Source: Flavobacterium caeni (lineage in GTDB: Bacteria > Bacteroidota > Bacteroidia > Flavobacteriales > Flavobacteriaceae). Taken from it: a DNA stretch of 39,709 bases. Made by a program: the position numbers and the translations under genes. The notes below the pieces were generated by a model. It searched no databases, had not been told where the DNA came from, and saw only the letters and a program-made list of their open reading frames with translations. The stretch lies in assembly GCF_900101895.1 (NCBI RefSeq), contig NZ_FMVF01000019.1, positions 1-39,709 on the forward strand. Direction: 5' to 3'. Below are positions 7,985 through 16,157 of the stretch, one piece after another. The stretch's first letter is position 1. Each line of letters starts with the position of its first letter.

Positions 7985-8341
7985 ATGGAAAATAGCTTAA
8001 AAGGGTCAATCAAGATCCGGTCGACTGCTTTACGATGGCAGGGATTAGAATTACTAACTTTCAAACAAGTACAGAAGATGAATAGAATTACAAATGCTCA
8101 AAATACAGATGTCAGCCCTGCTATTGTAAAGCAGGTGTTGGCAGCAGGTTTTCGTTATGTCGTAAACATTTCTTTTAAAGGCTTTACAGAAGTCGGATTT
8201 AAGAAAGTTGAAAACATTGCCGAACCTGTCAAAACGCTGAAAGAAGCACAAGAGTGTAAAGCACTTGTTGATGATACAGTTGCAAAGGCTTGTATTGTTG
8301 ATAGAGTTACTGGTAAAGTAGTTGAGTGGTGGGTTCAATAA
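7985..8341 (+). CDS. Unknown early protein, possible moron
   Basis: A 118-residue protein starts one base after the previous stop. Codon and base use are more AT-rich than neighbouring early genes, which may mean later acquisition. No motif recognised. The C-terminal segment (AKACIVDRVTGKVVEWWVQ) predicts a beta hairpin. Confidence 0.55.
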   Translation: MENSLKGSIKIRSTALRWQGLELLTFKQVQKMNRITNAQNTDVSPAIVKQVLAAGFRYVVNISFKGFTEVGFKKVENIAEPVKTLKEAQECKALVDDTVAKACIVDRVTGKVVEWWVQ

Positions 8342-8452
8342 ACTTGCTGCTAACGTAAAGGAAATGAGAATCAGCCGCCCACCGCCGTGTACGTTTCCGG
8401 ATTCGGAAAAATAGGCTGGTGGCTCTGCGAGGTTTTAAATACAAATCAAACA

Positions 8453-8584
8453 ATGTTCAGTAATCCCGAAGATCTGATTGATTTCGATTACAAGTTGCTT
8501 AAAAAATTGAAAGCCGAATGGGATATCGAGGAAGCCGATCGAAAGAAAGTACAAGCATTAGAAGAGCTCAAAAAACTAAGTTGA
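8453..8584 (+). CDS. Short charged helical protein
   Basis: From the ATG at 8453 the product is 43 residues, acidic then lysine-rich, and wholly helical. The frame is open from a GTG at 8387, but the ATG preceded by an A-rich leader looks better. No function assigned. Confidence 0.45.
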   Translation: MFSNPEDLIDFDYKLLKKLKAEWDIEEADRKKVQALEELKKLS

Positions 8585-8585
8585 T

Positions 8586-9002
8586 ATGAATGCAACCAAA
8601 GACCAAAAACTTACCATACGCCGCAATTCAGCGTGGCAGGAGTCGATCAAAGAGGAATGGGTACAATGGGGAACCGGTGACAACTCAAAGACCTCGCTCA
8701 ACGATTTGACTTTCGAGCAAGCCGACCGGATCATCAAAGCGCAAACCGGCAACGATCCGGATAAGGCAAGATTTCAGAAGTTCGACTTCAAAAACAGCCA
8801 GCACAAATACATCCTCTCGATGCTACACACGGTCGGCTGGACAAAAGAACACAACGGACGGCTGGTCGGCGACATGGAAGCTTTTGGAAATTGGCTGCAA
8901 ACGCGATCACCGATAAAGCTTCCGCTTACCGAGCAAGGCAAAGCACAGCTACAGAAAACGATCTACGCCTTTGAACAAGTTGTAAAACATCAATTCAGTT
9001 AA
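8586..9002 (+). CDS. Possible GemA/gp16-like early protein
   Basis: A 138-residue protein starts one base after the previous stop. The second half (KYILSMLHTVGWTKEHNGR followed by a short helix and a KLPLTEQGKAQLQKTI segment) is reminiscent of Mu gp16/GemA (DUF1018), which modulates host gene expression in Mu. The resemblance is loose. Its place in the operon, after DUF3164, agrees with the Mu order. Confidence 0.45.
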   Translation: MNATKDQKLTIRRNSAWQESIKEEWVQWGTGDNSKTSLNDLTFEQADRIIKAQTGNDPDKARFQKFDFKNSQHKYILSMLHTVGWTKEHNGRLVGDMEAFGNWLQTRSPIKLPLTEQGKAQLQKTIYAFEQVVKHQFS

Positions 9003-9003
9003 A

Positions 9004-9156
9004 ATGATAAATACCACATTTTCAATTACTGTAGTATGCGAGCACCCGAATGAACCGTTGACACGGGTGCTCGCCGCGCAAGGATCCTGTGAAACAACCG
9101 TCGAGGTTTGCCCGGATTGCGACGCGGAACTGTCAGAACCAAAAACCGAATGTTAA
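9004..9156 (+). CDS. 50-residue Cys-rich protein, possible zinc binder
   Basis: An ATG one base after the previous stop opens a 50-codon frame that ends in TAATG, coupling it to the next gene. The product has cysteines at CEHP, GSCE, CPDC and the last residue. The CPDC knuckle plus an upstream cysteine suggests a single zinc-binding site. It is short but perfectly packed between its neighbours, which supports it as a real gene. Confidence 0.55.
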   Translation: MINTTFSITVVCEHPNEPLTRVLAAQGSCETTVEVCPDCDAELSEPKTEC

Positions 9157-9455
9157 TGAAACTTGAGTCTGCTACAATGCTTCAGCGCAATTACCGGATC
9201 GAGCTGCAAAGACAGTTGAACCTTCTACTGGATTTCATGCTGGATTGCGACGATGTCGATCAGCGCGGCAGGCTTCTAAATGAAATACGTGCGATTCGTG
9301 CGCGAATTAAGCCTACAGAAGGCAAGAACGCCGCACAACTATCCCAACGCGTGCATTTCAGAACAATCACCTTTAAAAGCGCATTAAATGGAAATTCAAA
9401 CAACGCTAAAATTATCGACACTCCAAACGATCAACACCCTGTGGCCGCTGCTTGA
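9156..9455 (+). CDS. Unknown early protein, basic and helical
   Basis: The ATG at 9156 shares its first A with the upstream TAA stop. The 99-residue product is arginine-rich in its first 60 residues (LQRNYRIELQRQL...RIKP) and predicted helical there, possibly nucleic-acid binding. Its 3' end overlaps the next gene by 68 bases, an unusually long overlap. Confidence 0.5.
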   Translation: MKLESATMLQRNYRIELQRQLNLLLDFMLDCDDVDQRGRLLNEIRAIRARIKPTEGKNAAQLSQRVHFRTITFKSALNGNSNNAKIIDTPNDQHPVAAA

Positions 9456-9705
9456 TTTTGAAAATACCAAACGCGACAAAATTGACCTGAGCATTGTTCA
9501 GTACACCGCTGCCAAGTTCATGAAAAAGGAAGCGTCCAGAATTGGCAAACCAAAAGACAAGGAATTCAAAATGTCGCTTCACTATTTCGAGCTGGCAACT
9601 ATTGAAGATTTACTTCGCACCGCCGCCGCAAAGCACCTGACAGAATTTATCGACTATACGAGAGTAACAAATTATTGTAACCAAATAAATCAGAAAATTA
9701 TATGA
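9388..9705 (+). CDS. Unknown early protein
   Basis: A 105-residue helical protein. Its start lies inside the preceding frame and its stop overlaps the next ATG by four bases (ATGA). No motif recognised. Confidence 0.5.
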   Translation: MEIQTTLKLSTLQTINTLWPLLDFENTKRDKIDLSIVQYTAAKFMKKEASRIGKPKDKEFKMSLHYFELATIEDLLRTAAAKHLTEFIDYTRVTNYCNQINQKII

Positions 9706-10058
9706 AAACCAAAGGTAAAATTTACATTTCCGGAGCGGTCGCCGACCAGCCCGAGCGCGAGTTGTTCGCAAAGTTTCATGATACTGAAAAGATGCTGGCC
9801 GCGCGCGGTTTTGAGGTCGTCAACCCCTTGCGACTTATTAGCAAGTGGGCTGAAGGAATACGCTGGCAGCTTGGCGCAAAGAACTGCCTTGAAGCATTAG
9901 CTGGATGCACCGCGATCTACATGCTTCCCTGCGCAACCGATTGCCAAATTGCGCAGCTCGAGCTTCATCGCGCAATGGAGTTGAATATCGATATCTATTA
10001 CGAACTTGAAAATGTAGAAGCGGATGAGCTTGTTAACGACGTACACGGTCAAAAGTAA
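9702..10058 (+). CDS. DUF4406 (deoxyribosyltransferase-like) protein
   Basis: A 118-residue Rossmann-like protein. KIYISGAV near the N-terminus, then a helix, ARGFEVVNPL, and the segment CTAIYMLPCATDCQIAQLELHRAMEL fit the DUF4406 family. That family is related to nucleoside 2-deoxyribosyltransferases and common in phages. Members have been suggested to act on nucleotides, but no activity can be stated from sequence. Confidence 0.75.
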   Translation: MKTKGKIYISGAVADQPERELFAKFHDTEKMLAARGFEVVNPLRLISKWAEGIRWQLGAKNCLEALAGCTAIYMLPCATDCQIAQLELHRAMELNIDIYYELENVEADELVNDVHGQK

Positions 10059-10476
10059 GGCGGCACAAAACGTATGGTGCTTTAAATACAGTTTAAAAGG
10101 GCTTTTGGTATCGTTTGAGATTCTCGACGGCGAATTAACCCTAAAACAAATCAATTGGCTGCTGGATCAAAAGCACTTTCCGTTTACCGAGCTTCAGATC
10201 AAAGCGTGGGGCAAAATGCTCAAGGACAATTTTGAAATCGTTATTGGTGAGCCGGATCTGTCTTTCGACACCGCGTGGGAGCAATACGGTTACAAAGTCG
10301 GAAAAAAAGAAGCTCAAGACGCATGGCGCAAAATGAGCGAGGCCAACAAGGTGCGTTTTTTCCTCTCGATTGAGCCATATAAGCGCTACATCGCGCGAAA
10401 ACAGATCTCGCCGATCTATATGGTGCGATACATCACGAAAGAGCGGTATAACGACGATTATGACAATATTAAATAA
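10024..10476 (+). CDS. Unknown early protein, replication-accessory type
   Basis: A 150-residue protein overlaps the DUF4406 gene by 35 bases. The C-terminal region (YGYKVGKKEAQDAWRKMS, then PYKRYIARK and YITKERYNDDY) resembles a helical module at the end of several phage replication-associated proteins. N-terminal strands may form a small beta domain. Role uncertain. Confidence 0.55.
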   Translation: MSLLTTYTVKSKAAQNVWCFKYSLKGLLVSFEILDGELTLKQINWLLDQKHFPFTELQIKAWGKMLKDNFEIVIGEPDLSFDTAWEQYGYKVGKKEAQDAWRKMSEANKVRFFLSIEPYKRYIARKQISPIYMVRYITKERYNDDYDNIK

Positions 10477-10483
10477 ACAATTT

Positions 10484-10762
10484 ATGGAGTACGAAAACTT
10501 AAGCGACATCGTCGCACAATTAGAAAAATGTGAATACAAAACCGTAGATGGCTTGCACGATTTGAAAGATAATTCCGCGTTTATCGCATTAAAGAAAATT
10601 TCAGAAGCACCGGAGCTAAACGTCCCGGTTATCAACATCAGTCGCCTTTATGAAAACCTCATAATTATGCCGCTTGACACCAGCGTATCGCCCGAAGTCG
10701 CAGCGCAGATCCAAACTGCACTAACCAATATTCTTAAAAACCCGTCAAACAAATTTCAGTAA
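10484..10762 (+). CDS. Unknown early protein
   Basis: From ATG 10484 the product is 92 residues. An in-frame ATG at 10460 overlapping the previous gene is an alternative start. No motif recognised. The sequence predicts alternating helices and one strand. Confidence 0.5.
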   Translation: MEYENLSDIVAQLEKCEYKTVDGLHDLKDNSAFIALKKISEAPELNVPVINISRLYENLIIMPLDTSVSPEVAAQIQTALTNILKNPSNKFQ

Positions 10763-10766
10763 AACA

Positions 10767-11132
10767 ATGGAAAGCCAACGAGAAATCGAAAGACGCTACA
10801 ACAAACTACTACAAGACGTAGCTACAAACAAGTATTACAAAGTAGATCTAACCAACCGCGTAAACTGTTACACATGTCGTCACCCAAAGTGTGGACACAT
10901 CACCAAAACCAAAGACATAGCGCCGGGCGTTACACCGATGTTCTATGAGTGCGAGAAATGCCACTTCCAAGCCGTTAGCTCGATGTACAATGACATCGCC
11001 CCGGATCAGGAACCGACCTTTGTTTGGGATCGCCCAACGCTGTCGGAAACGATGAAATTCAGAAAGAAGCCAACTTTGCTGGATCACATTTTAAGAGGTG
11101 GATTGGTCGTGCGTAAAGTAGTATCGCCATGA
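10767..11132 (+). CDS. Zinc-ribbon early protein
   Basis: A 121-residue protein carrying CYTC...CGH and YECEKC (about residues 34-66), which together form a four-cysteine zinc ribbon. The rest is basic. It overlaps the start of the methyltransferase gene by four bases, so the two are co-translated. Possible DNA or RNA binding; function not known. Confidence 0.6.
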   Translation: MESQREIERRYNKLLQDVATNKYYKVDLTNRVNCYTCRHPKCGHITKTKDIAPGVTPMFYECEKCHFQAVSSMYNDIAPDQEPTFVWDRPTLSETMKFRKKPTLLDHILRGGLVVRKVVSP

Positions 11133-12625
11133 GATATAGCACCGCGCAACACAGTATAGGTTTGGCCACCGACAATCATTGTCACGCTGAAGATGAAATC
11201 ACCGGTGGCGAATTTTTCGCTGGCGGCGGTGGCTGGACTGAGGGCACTGATGACATTGACGGATACGTTACAAAATGGATTTTGAATCACGACAAGGTTG
11301 CCTGTAGAACAAACGCCTTCCACCACAACGTCAAAGTGTATTGGTCCGACATTTACACACAGGACGAGCATGAACTTGAGCCTGTAGACCATTGTCACGC
11401 GTCACTTGAATGTAATCAACATAGTGGCGCAAACGCTTGTGAGGAAAAGAAGCTTGGATCTTACACCCAGGGGTGGGAATTATATAGATATTTACCGCAT
11501 TTGAATCCGCTGGTTTTAAGTATAGAAAACGTTCCGGAGTTTAAAAAATGGGCTCCAACCGATGAAAAAGGACGGCCTATAAAGTCACGGGTTGGTGAGG
11601 AATTTGAGCGGTGGAAAAAGGCTATAATGGATTTGGGATATAATTACAAAGAGTCCATACGCAATGCCGCCGACGATGGTTTACCAACTCGCCGCAAGCG
11701 TTACTTCGCGTTTTTTTACCGCGATGGAATTGATATCGAATTTCCGGAGTTTACTCATTCAAAAACCGGTACGGATGGAAAATTAAAATGGCTTCCATGT
11801 GCGCCGCATATTGATACGGACAATCACGGCACCAGTATTTTCGGCAGGGAGTTTAACGAGAACCTACCGAAGCACTTGCGAAAGCCAATTGCTAAAAATT
11901 CACAAAGACGAATAGGCGGCGGCGTTGTAAAATACGCACCCGAGGTTGAAGGACTTTCGCAGTTTATAGCGCATTTTCATGGCGGCGAGAATCAAAACAG
12001 ATTTCAAAGCTTGCTGGATCCAATCAATACTATTGACACATCAAACAGGCATCAGCTGGTAACGGTCGAAAAGCTTCAATTCATAATGGATCATTGCAGA
12101 ACAACAAATTACCATAAACCCGATACACCGCTCAAACCGCAGCTAACATGGCAAACCAAACAATTGATCACGATCGATAACTTTATTTGTCAGTTTTACG
12201 GAGGTAGTGACCAAACCCAACCGCTTTCGGCGCCGCTGAATACTTGCACAACTCGCGACCGGCATCAACTTATACGGCTGGAAAAGCTTCAATTTTTGAC
12301 GCAGTACTTTAATTCCAATGGAAACCCACAACACAACGTTCAGAGTTTGGATGAACCTCTTTCGCCCGTACTCACTGAATTCAAGCATCAGCTCGTTACT
12401 ATTTTGGACAATTTCGACATCAAGACGCGTTTTCTGAATCGCGAGGAATTAGCATCATGCAGCACCTTCCCACGGGATTATTTTAGCCATCCGGATCTAA
12501 AGCTTTCAAACAAAGACGCCGTTAAGATGATAGGCAACGCAGTGCCGCCAAAATGGGCTAAAATACTGATGACGCCAAACATCCCGAAAATCAAGGAATA
12601 TAAATATAAACTTAAATCAGCATAG
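11129..12625 (+). CDS. C5 cytosine DNA methyltransferase
   Basis: A 498-residue enzyme. Motif I is GGEFFAGGGGWTEG (about residues 26-39), the catalytic loop is SLECNQHS with Cys95 (an E-C variant of the common PC motif), motif VI is SIENVPEF, motif VIII is RRKRYFAFF, and the C-terminal motif is IGNAVPPKW. Residues about 278-430, where the target recognition domain lies, hold four imperfect repeats of the form GG...PLNT..TRDRHQLI followed by KLQF. It methylates cytosine at the C5 position, most likely to protect phage DNA from host restriction. No cognate endonuclease is nearby. Confidence 0.9.
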   Translation: MRYSTAQHSIGLATDNHCHAEDEITGGEFFAGGGGWTEGTDDIDGYVTKWILNHDKVACRTNAFHHNVKVYWSDIYTQDEHELEPVDHCHASLECNQHSGANACEEKKLGSYTQGWELYRYLPHLNPLVLSIENVPEFKKWAPTDEKGRPIKSRVGEEFERWKKAIMDLGYNYKESIRNAADDGLPTRRKRYFAFFYRDGIDIEFPEFTHSKTGTDGKLKWLPCAPHIDTDNHGTSIFGREFNENLPKHLRKPIAKNSQRRIGGGVVKYAPEVEGLSQFIAHFHGGENQNRFQSLLDPINTIDTSNRHQLVTVEKLQFIMDHCRTTNYHKPDTPLKPQLTWQTKQLITIDNFICQFYGGSDQTQPLSAPLNTCTTRDRHQLIRLEKLQFLTQYFNSNGNPQHNVQSLDEPLSPVLTEFKHQLVTILDNFDIKTRFLNREELASCSTFPRDYFSHPDLKLSNKDAVKMIGNAVPPKWAKILMTPNIPKIKEYKYKLKSA

Positions 12626-12626
12626 C

Positions 12627-13010
12627 ATGAAGCAAAAGACATTTTTAAAGAAACGGGATCAACTCCTGAAAAAAAAGAAGGCATTTGAAGCGGCCATTAA
12701 TAAAGAATACAATAAATTCGCCAATGCCTTTATTGACGAAAATTCGCCGGTAAAACGATTAATGGTATACGAATTGATTGAGAACGGCATCCGTCGACGT
12801 GGGTTTACCCGGTTCGTCATATATGCTCAAGATGTGACCGTTTGGGATAAAAGCCCGATCATTCGAGTTGGTGGCTGGTGGTTGGATCAAAGCAACGTGC
12901 CAACGAAGTGGGATAACATGACTGTTTACGGCGTAGGAAACCCTGCTGTTTTTAAACTATCGGAAAATCAAACTGCTGAAAAGCATCCGGATTCGGACGA
13001 ACATGAATAA
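12627..13010 (+). CDS. Unknown early protein
   Basis: A 127-residue protein begins one base after the methyltransferase stop. The N-terminus is very lysine-rich and helical (about residues 1-30). A central strand-rich part contains WDKSPIIRVGGWWLDQ, and the tail is acidic. Not recognised. Close packing suggests co-expression with the methyltransferase. Confidence 0.55.
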   Translation: MKQKTFLKKRDQLLKKKKAFEAAINKEYNKFANAFIDENSPVKRLMVYELIENGIRRRGFTRFVIYAQDVTVWDKSPIIRVGGWWLDQSNVPTKWDNMTVYGVGNPAVFKLSENQTAEKHPDSDEHE

Positions 13011-13046
13011 GAATATTAACTTTACAATCAAATAAAATCACACACA

Positions 13047-13331
13047 ATGAAACGATTATTACTTTGCGCGATTTTGATCGCGGCCATGACATCATGCTCA
13101 AAAGATGAAACAACAACCTACATTCCGGTCGCAGCTGAACAGGGAACTTGCGAAATTAGGCTCTATTCGATTGGCACCAACTTCAGCAGCGGTACGCCGG
13201 TACACGAGGCCGGTTACGGTACCGACAATCAAAATTTGATCTTTCAGGTATTGACCGATGAGCAATATACTTTCTACAGCCAGCGTTTTAACGCCGGTAA
13301 CTATGAATGGATCGGAACAATGGGTATATAG
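13047..13331 (+). CDS. Small phage lipoprotein
   Basis: A 94-residue precursor has a lysine-arginine start, a hydrophobic run and a lipobox AMTSC with Cys17 as the lipidation site. The mature part is about 78 residues and beta-rich. A lipoprotein expressed at the end of the early operon of a lysogenic phage is often a superinfection-exclusion factor. That is an inference; it could also be a host-modifying moron. Confidence 0.65.
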   Translation: MKRLLLCAILIAAMTSCSKDETTTYIPVAAEQGTCEIRLYSIGTNFSSGTPVHEAGYGTDNQNLIFQVLTDEQYTFYSQRFNAGNYEWIGTMGI

Positions 13332-13350
13332 CGGCATGCCGTGAGTGATA

Positions 13351-13379
13351 TTGCTGATTCAAATAAATTCTTATTTTTG
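13351..13379 (+). promoter_or_regulatory. Promoter for the small 13384 gene
   Basis: TTG (13351-13353) and TATTTTTG (13372-13379) are separated by 18 bases, fitting the Bacteroidota TTG-N19-TAnnTTTG pattern. The -7 box ends only four bases before the ATG, so the message would be leaderless or start just inside the next codons. Confidence 0.55.
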
Positions 13380-13383
13380 CAGC

Positions 13384-13569
13384 ATGGCAAAGGGCAATGA
13401 ACGATTTAAGAAACGAAATCAGGATGTGAGAATCACCTTCCACGCCCTATCTAAAAAAAATCCAAAGTGGCGTGTTGAAGCCATTGTCGAGGATGTGGCC
13501 GATAAATTTTATCTAGCTTCGAGAACTGTCGAGGCGATCATCCGGCAGGAAGGAATTTACAAAGATTAG
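13384..13569 (+). CDS. Small helical DNA-binding-like protein, candidate late regulator
   Basis: The ATG at 13384 is used because an apparent promoter lies immediately upstream; the frame itself is open from 13345. The 61-residue product is basic, with a C-terminal helix-turn-helix-like segment (WRVEAIVEDVADKF, YLASRTVEAIIRQ). It has its own promoter and sits between early operon and late genes, the place where Mu has its middle/late activators (Mor, C). It is much shorter than those proteins, so this role is a hypothesis. Confidence 0.55.
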   Translation: MAKGNERFKKRNQDVRITFHALSKKNPKWRVEAIVEDVADKFYLASRTVEAIIRQEGIYKD

Positions 13570-13577
13570 CCAATCAC

Positions 13578-13607
13578 TTGATTATTTAGAAATTAATAGT
13601 ATATTTG
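13578..13607 (+). promoter_or_regulatory. Strong consensus promoter
   Basis: TTG (13578-13580), a 19-base spacer and TATATTTG (13600-13607) match the Bacteroidota consensus exactly. No gene follows; a terminator begins 34 bases downstream. Confidence 0.65.
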
Positions 13608-13613
13608 CATTGT

Positions 13614-13667
13614 TCTGTCCAAGGATAGAGCACCAACGTAGCCTCCTTATGGGAGGCTTTCGTCTTT
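13614..13667 (+). ncRNA. Candidate short phage RNA (about 50 nt)
   Basis: Transcription from the 13578-13607 promoter would begin near 13614 and end in the T-rich stretch after the hairpin at 13641-13657. The RNA would be about 50 nt with no ORF. Its 3' end is antisense to the stop region of the MuF gene on the other strand. Alternatively the unit simply insulates the early and late transcripts. Confidence 0.4.
13641..13667 (+). terminator. Rho-independent terminator between converging transcripts
   Basis: GCCTCC-TTATG-GGAGGC is followed by TTTCGTCTTT. It reads as a terminator in the plus direction. The minus direction has the same stem but no T-run. Confidence 0.6.
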
Positions 13668-14880
13668 AATACACCTGGTCTAATTTGCCGTTTTCACGTA
13701 GGATCCAAACTTCATCAATCTGCTGGCCTTCTTTTATACGGAAGTTAATCACCTTTAAATAGTGGTTTAAAGTTGATCCATTGTCTTTAATGATCAACCG
13801 CGTCGATTGTTTCAATCCGCGCGAGAACATCTTCGTCAGCTTGTTTCCGGTATCAACACCGTCGAAACCTTCCAGCTCGTAAAACAACCCGCCCACGTTC
13901 AAGTCCGGGCATTTCCCTTCAAACCTCGTTCCGATCAGTTTTCCAAAGAATTGCTTATACAATGGCGATTTGACATTGACGCGCGGGAGCAGTTCCGTTT
14001 CCTTACCGAGCTTTGCAAAATGAGTACAGCACTTGATCAGATCTGCGTAATCCGACGCAGCGCTGTCAACCAAATTTGAAACAGTGATCTTGCCACCGTT
14101 TTTGAACGACTTTAGCACAGATCGCTCAACGATCAGCCCGTCCGCGTTTCTTTTAGAGAACGACTTTGCATCGTTTATTTCGGCGTTTGTCAACCCGTCC
14201 GCATACGGAATTTTGTTGAAGATCTTGCCCGAAACAGCGGCGTTATTTTCAAACCCGCTTTTGCCGCCAGTATCCGGAATTGTGACCGTTGGCTCTTCGT
14301 CGGTTTGGGTCACATTGCATCGGCAACCCCAATCGTTCGGCGGTAGGTGCTTTTTCCAAAATGAATGAGTTATCGGTAAAATCAGGCCATGCCAATTCCG
14401 ATGCTTTTCCCGGACACGGCCATCGCCAACGGTACTGTATTTGAGGTTTGGATAAAGATCCTGCTGCGCTACAAAGTCCTGCCATTTGTCGGCCATGTTA
14501 GCCGTTGCGACGGTCTGATCATATTCTGTCTTGAGCCAACGCATATTGTACTCGATGTGCAGCGCCTCGGCCTTCTTTCTAAAGTCAGCCCATGAAAGCG
14601 TTTTGCCGCCCGAAGTCAGCAACGCCTCGAGCTGCTTCCGGAAGGAAGTTTCTTTGAAAGCAGAAAACTCCGCAATGTTGTACTTCAGGGACATTGCCAA
14701 CCTCGGATCGTACATTTCCGGTTTTGGATTGTATCCAATGTTCAAACCATGCGCGAGCTTCGTGTAGTAATACTCCCAAAGCTTTTTCCGGTTGACAAGC
14801 GAAACAAATTTGTTGTCAAAGAGATCCTTGATGTAAGTTTCGACCAGCCTGCTTAAACCACCGTTGTTTCCGAGCTTCAC
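13666..14880 (-). CDS. MuF-type head protein with C-terminal toxin-like nuclease domain
   Basis: A 404-residue protein. Residues about 148-190 carry the MuF signature (YSTVGDGRVREKH, LPPNDWGCRCNV); MuF is a portal-associated minor head protein. Residues about 305-404 form a separate module with GKCPDL, LFYELEGF, KQSTRLII and a final EVWIL..NGKL. This resembles nuclease domains found at the C-terminus of MuF and CdiA polymorphic toxins. The start is a GTG. The frame remains open upstream without ATG, GTG or TTG and includes a plausible HYRTHCCDE segment, so the true start may be a rarer codon near 14926. No immunity gene was identified beside it. Confidence 0.75.
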   Translation of the reverse strand: MKLGNNGGLSRLVETYIKDLFDNKFVSLVNRKKLWEYYYTKLAHGLNIGYNPKPEMYDPRLAMSLKYNIAEFSAFKETSFRKQLEALLTSGGKTLSWADFRKKAEALHIEYNMRWLKTEYDQTVATANMADKWQDFVAQQDLYPNLKYSTVGDGRVREKHRNWHGLILPITHSFWKKHLPPNDWGCRCNVTQTDEEPTVTIPDTGGKSGFENNAAVSGKIFNKIPYADGLTNAEINDAKSFSKRNADGLIVERSVLKSFKNGGKITVSNLVDSAASDYADLIKCCTHFAKLGKETELLPRVNVKSPLYKQFFGKLIGTRFEGKCPDLNVGGLFYELEGFDGVDTGNKLTKMFSRGLKQSTRLIIKDNGSTLNHYLKVINFRIKEGQQIDEVWILRENGKLDQVY

Positions 14881-14930
14881 TACTTTGGATTCGTCGCAGC
14901 AATGGGTTCGGTAATGAAGTCTAAGCAGGC

Positions 14931-16157
14931 TTAGGGCTTTTTTGGGTTGTCGGCTTTCTTTTGTTCGGATCCCGGCATAGATTCGATCTCTACACCGTAC
15001 GTCTGCTCAATATAATCTTGCTTCAAAACGTAGCCGTTCGACATCAAAACGCCATCGATGGTAATCTGCGAATTCGGGTCTTTGGTTTTTTCAACTGCGA
15101 TCTTTGCATTGTCCGGAATCTTGTAGCCCAGCAATCGCATGGCCGGTACCAGCTTATTGTTAAGAAACGAAAGCATTTTCTTTTCGTCAGACAACACGAC
15201 CTGCTCCATTGTGTTCTCGTGTACCGTACCCTGCGCTTTGCTCGCGCCGTTCTCGGTTGTCATTGTCTGGTGAAGTACCAATTTCGATAACTCTTTGTCG
15301 AGCGCTTCAATCTTTTTGAAAAACACGTTAAAGCTGTCTGTTTTCGAGTTCTCTTTGATCTCGACCTCGGTACCCAATGGAAAAACGCCGTATGGTGCCG
15401 AACCCATTTCCTCAAGCCACGCGGCAACTTCATTTTTGACCGTTTCGCTTTGTGATGCAATTTTAGCGATCCTAATCGGAATCCCGAACAATTCCTCAAA
15501 TTCATCCCACGAACTCCACGAGTGGCGTTTTAAAATGGTGTAGACGGCGGCTTTCTCAAGCAAACCGACCACGCTATAAAATCTTGCCGGTAGCAAGATA
15601 TCTTTGATCTCTGAATAATCGATGCCTTTTGTACCATTTATGTCGTACAAAAGCGTCGAGCGTTCAGGTACCAGCAGCCCGCGTGGAATTATTTCAACCT
15701 TCAGGATCTCACCTTTTTTAAATTCGCTGATCCAAAGAACATTTTCGCCGACGTAGGTTGATTTGTGCGCCTCGTCTTTTGTGAACTCGAACCACTCTTT
15801 GTCTTTGATGTATTCCGTCAGCTTGTCATCGGTGATGCCGTCAATTTGGAAAACATAGGTTTTATTTGTGGTTCGGAGTGTACGGTTTTCCGTAATGCCG
15901 GTTAAGTGGCCGTCGAGCATGACATCGTCATACACTTCCTGAATCAGATGGTTCCGAGGAATTTCAGCGTTATATTTTGCATACCGTGCCGCGAGCAAGT
16001 CGGTCAGCTCTTTTCTCCAAAGACGCCGTTGCCTCCTGATCACGTCAACCATTAGGTTGGTAATTTTGGAAATGTCTTTCGTGTCAGCAGCCGAAAGCGA
16101 CACTTTCTTATTTACGGCGTTTCCGGATAAATTGACTTCGGATGTTTTTGTCTTCAT
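14931..16157 (-). CDS. Portal protein (DUF935, Mu gp29-like)
   Basis: A 408-residue protein. LTGITENRTLRT, a WFEF segment, IPRGLLVPE, and FGIPIRIAKI match the DUF935 portal family of Mu-like phages. Twelve copies would form the ring through which DNA is packaged and ejected. It overlaps the virion morphogenesis gene by one base and is followed by MuF, the usual Mu order (portal then F). The C-terminal 60 residues are the variable tail of the family. Confidence 0.85.
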   Translation of the reverse strand: MKTKTSEVNLSGNAVNKKVSLSAADTKDISKITNLMVDVIRRQRRLWRKELTDLLAARYAKYNAEIPRNHLIQEVYDDVMLDGHLTGITENRTLRTTNKTYVFQIDGITDDKLTEYIKDKEWFEFTKDEAHKSTYVGENVLWISEFKKGEILKVEIIPRGLLVPERSTLLYDINGTKGIDYSEIKDILLPARFYSVVGLLEKAAVYTILKRHSWSSWDEFEELFGIPIRIAKIASQSETVKNEVAAWLEEMGSAPYGVFPLGTEVEIKENSKTDSFNVFFKKIEALDKELSKLVLHQTMTTENGASKAQGTVHENTMEQVVLSDEKKMLSFLNNKLVPAMRLLGYKIPDNAKIAVEKTKDPNSQITIDGVLMSNGYVLKQDYIEQTYGVEIESMPGSEQKKADNPKKP

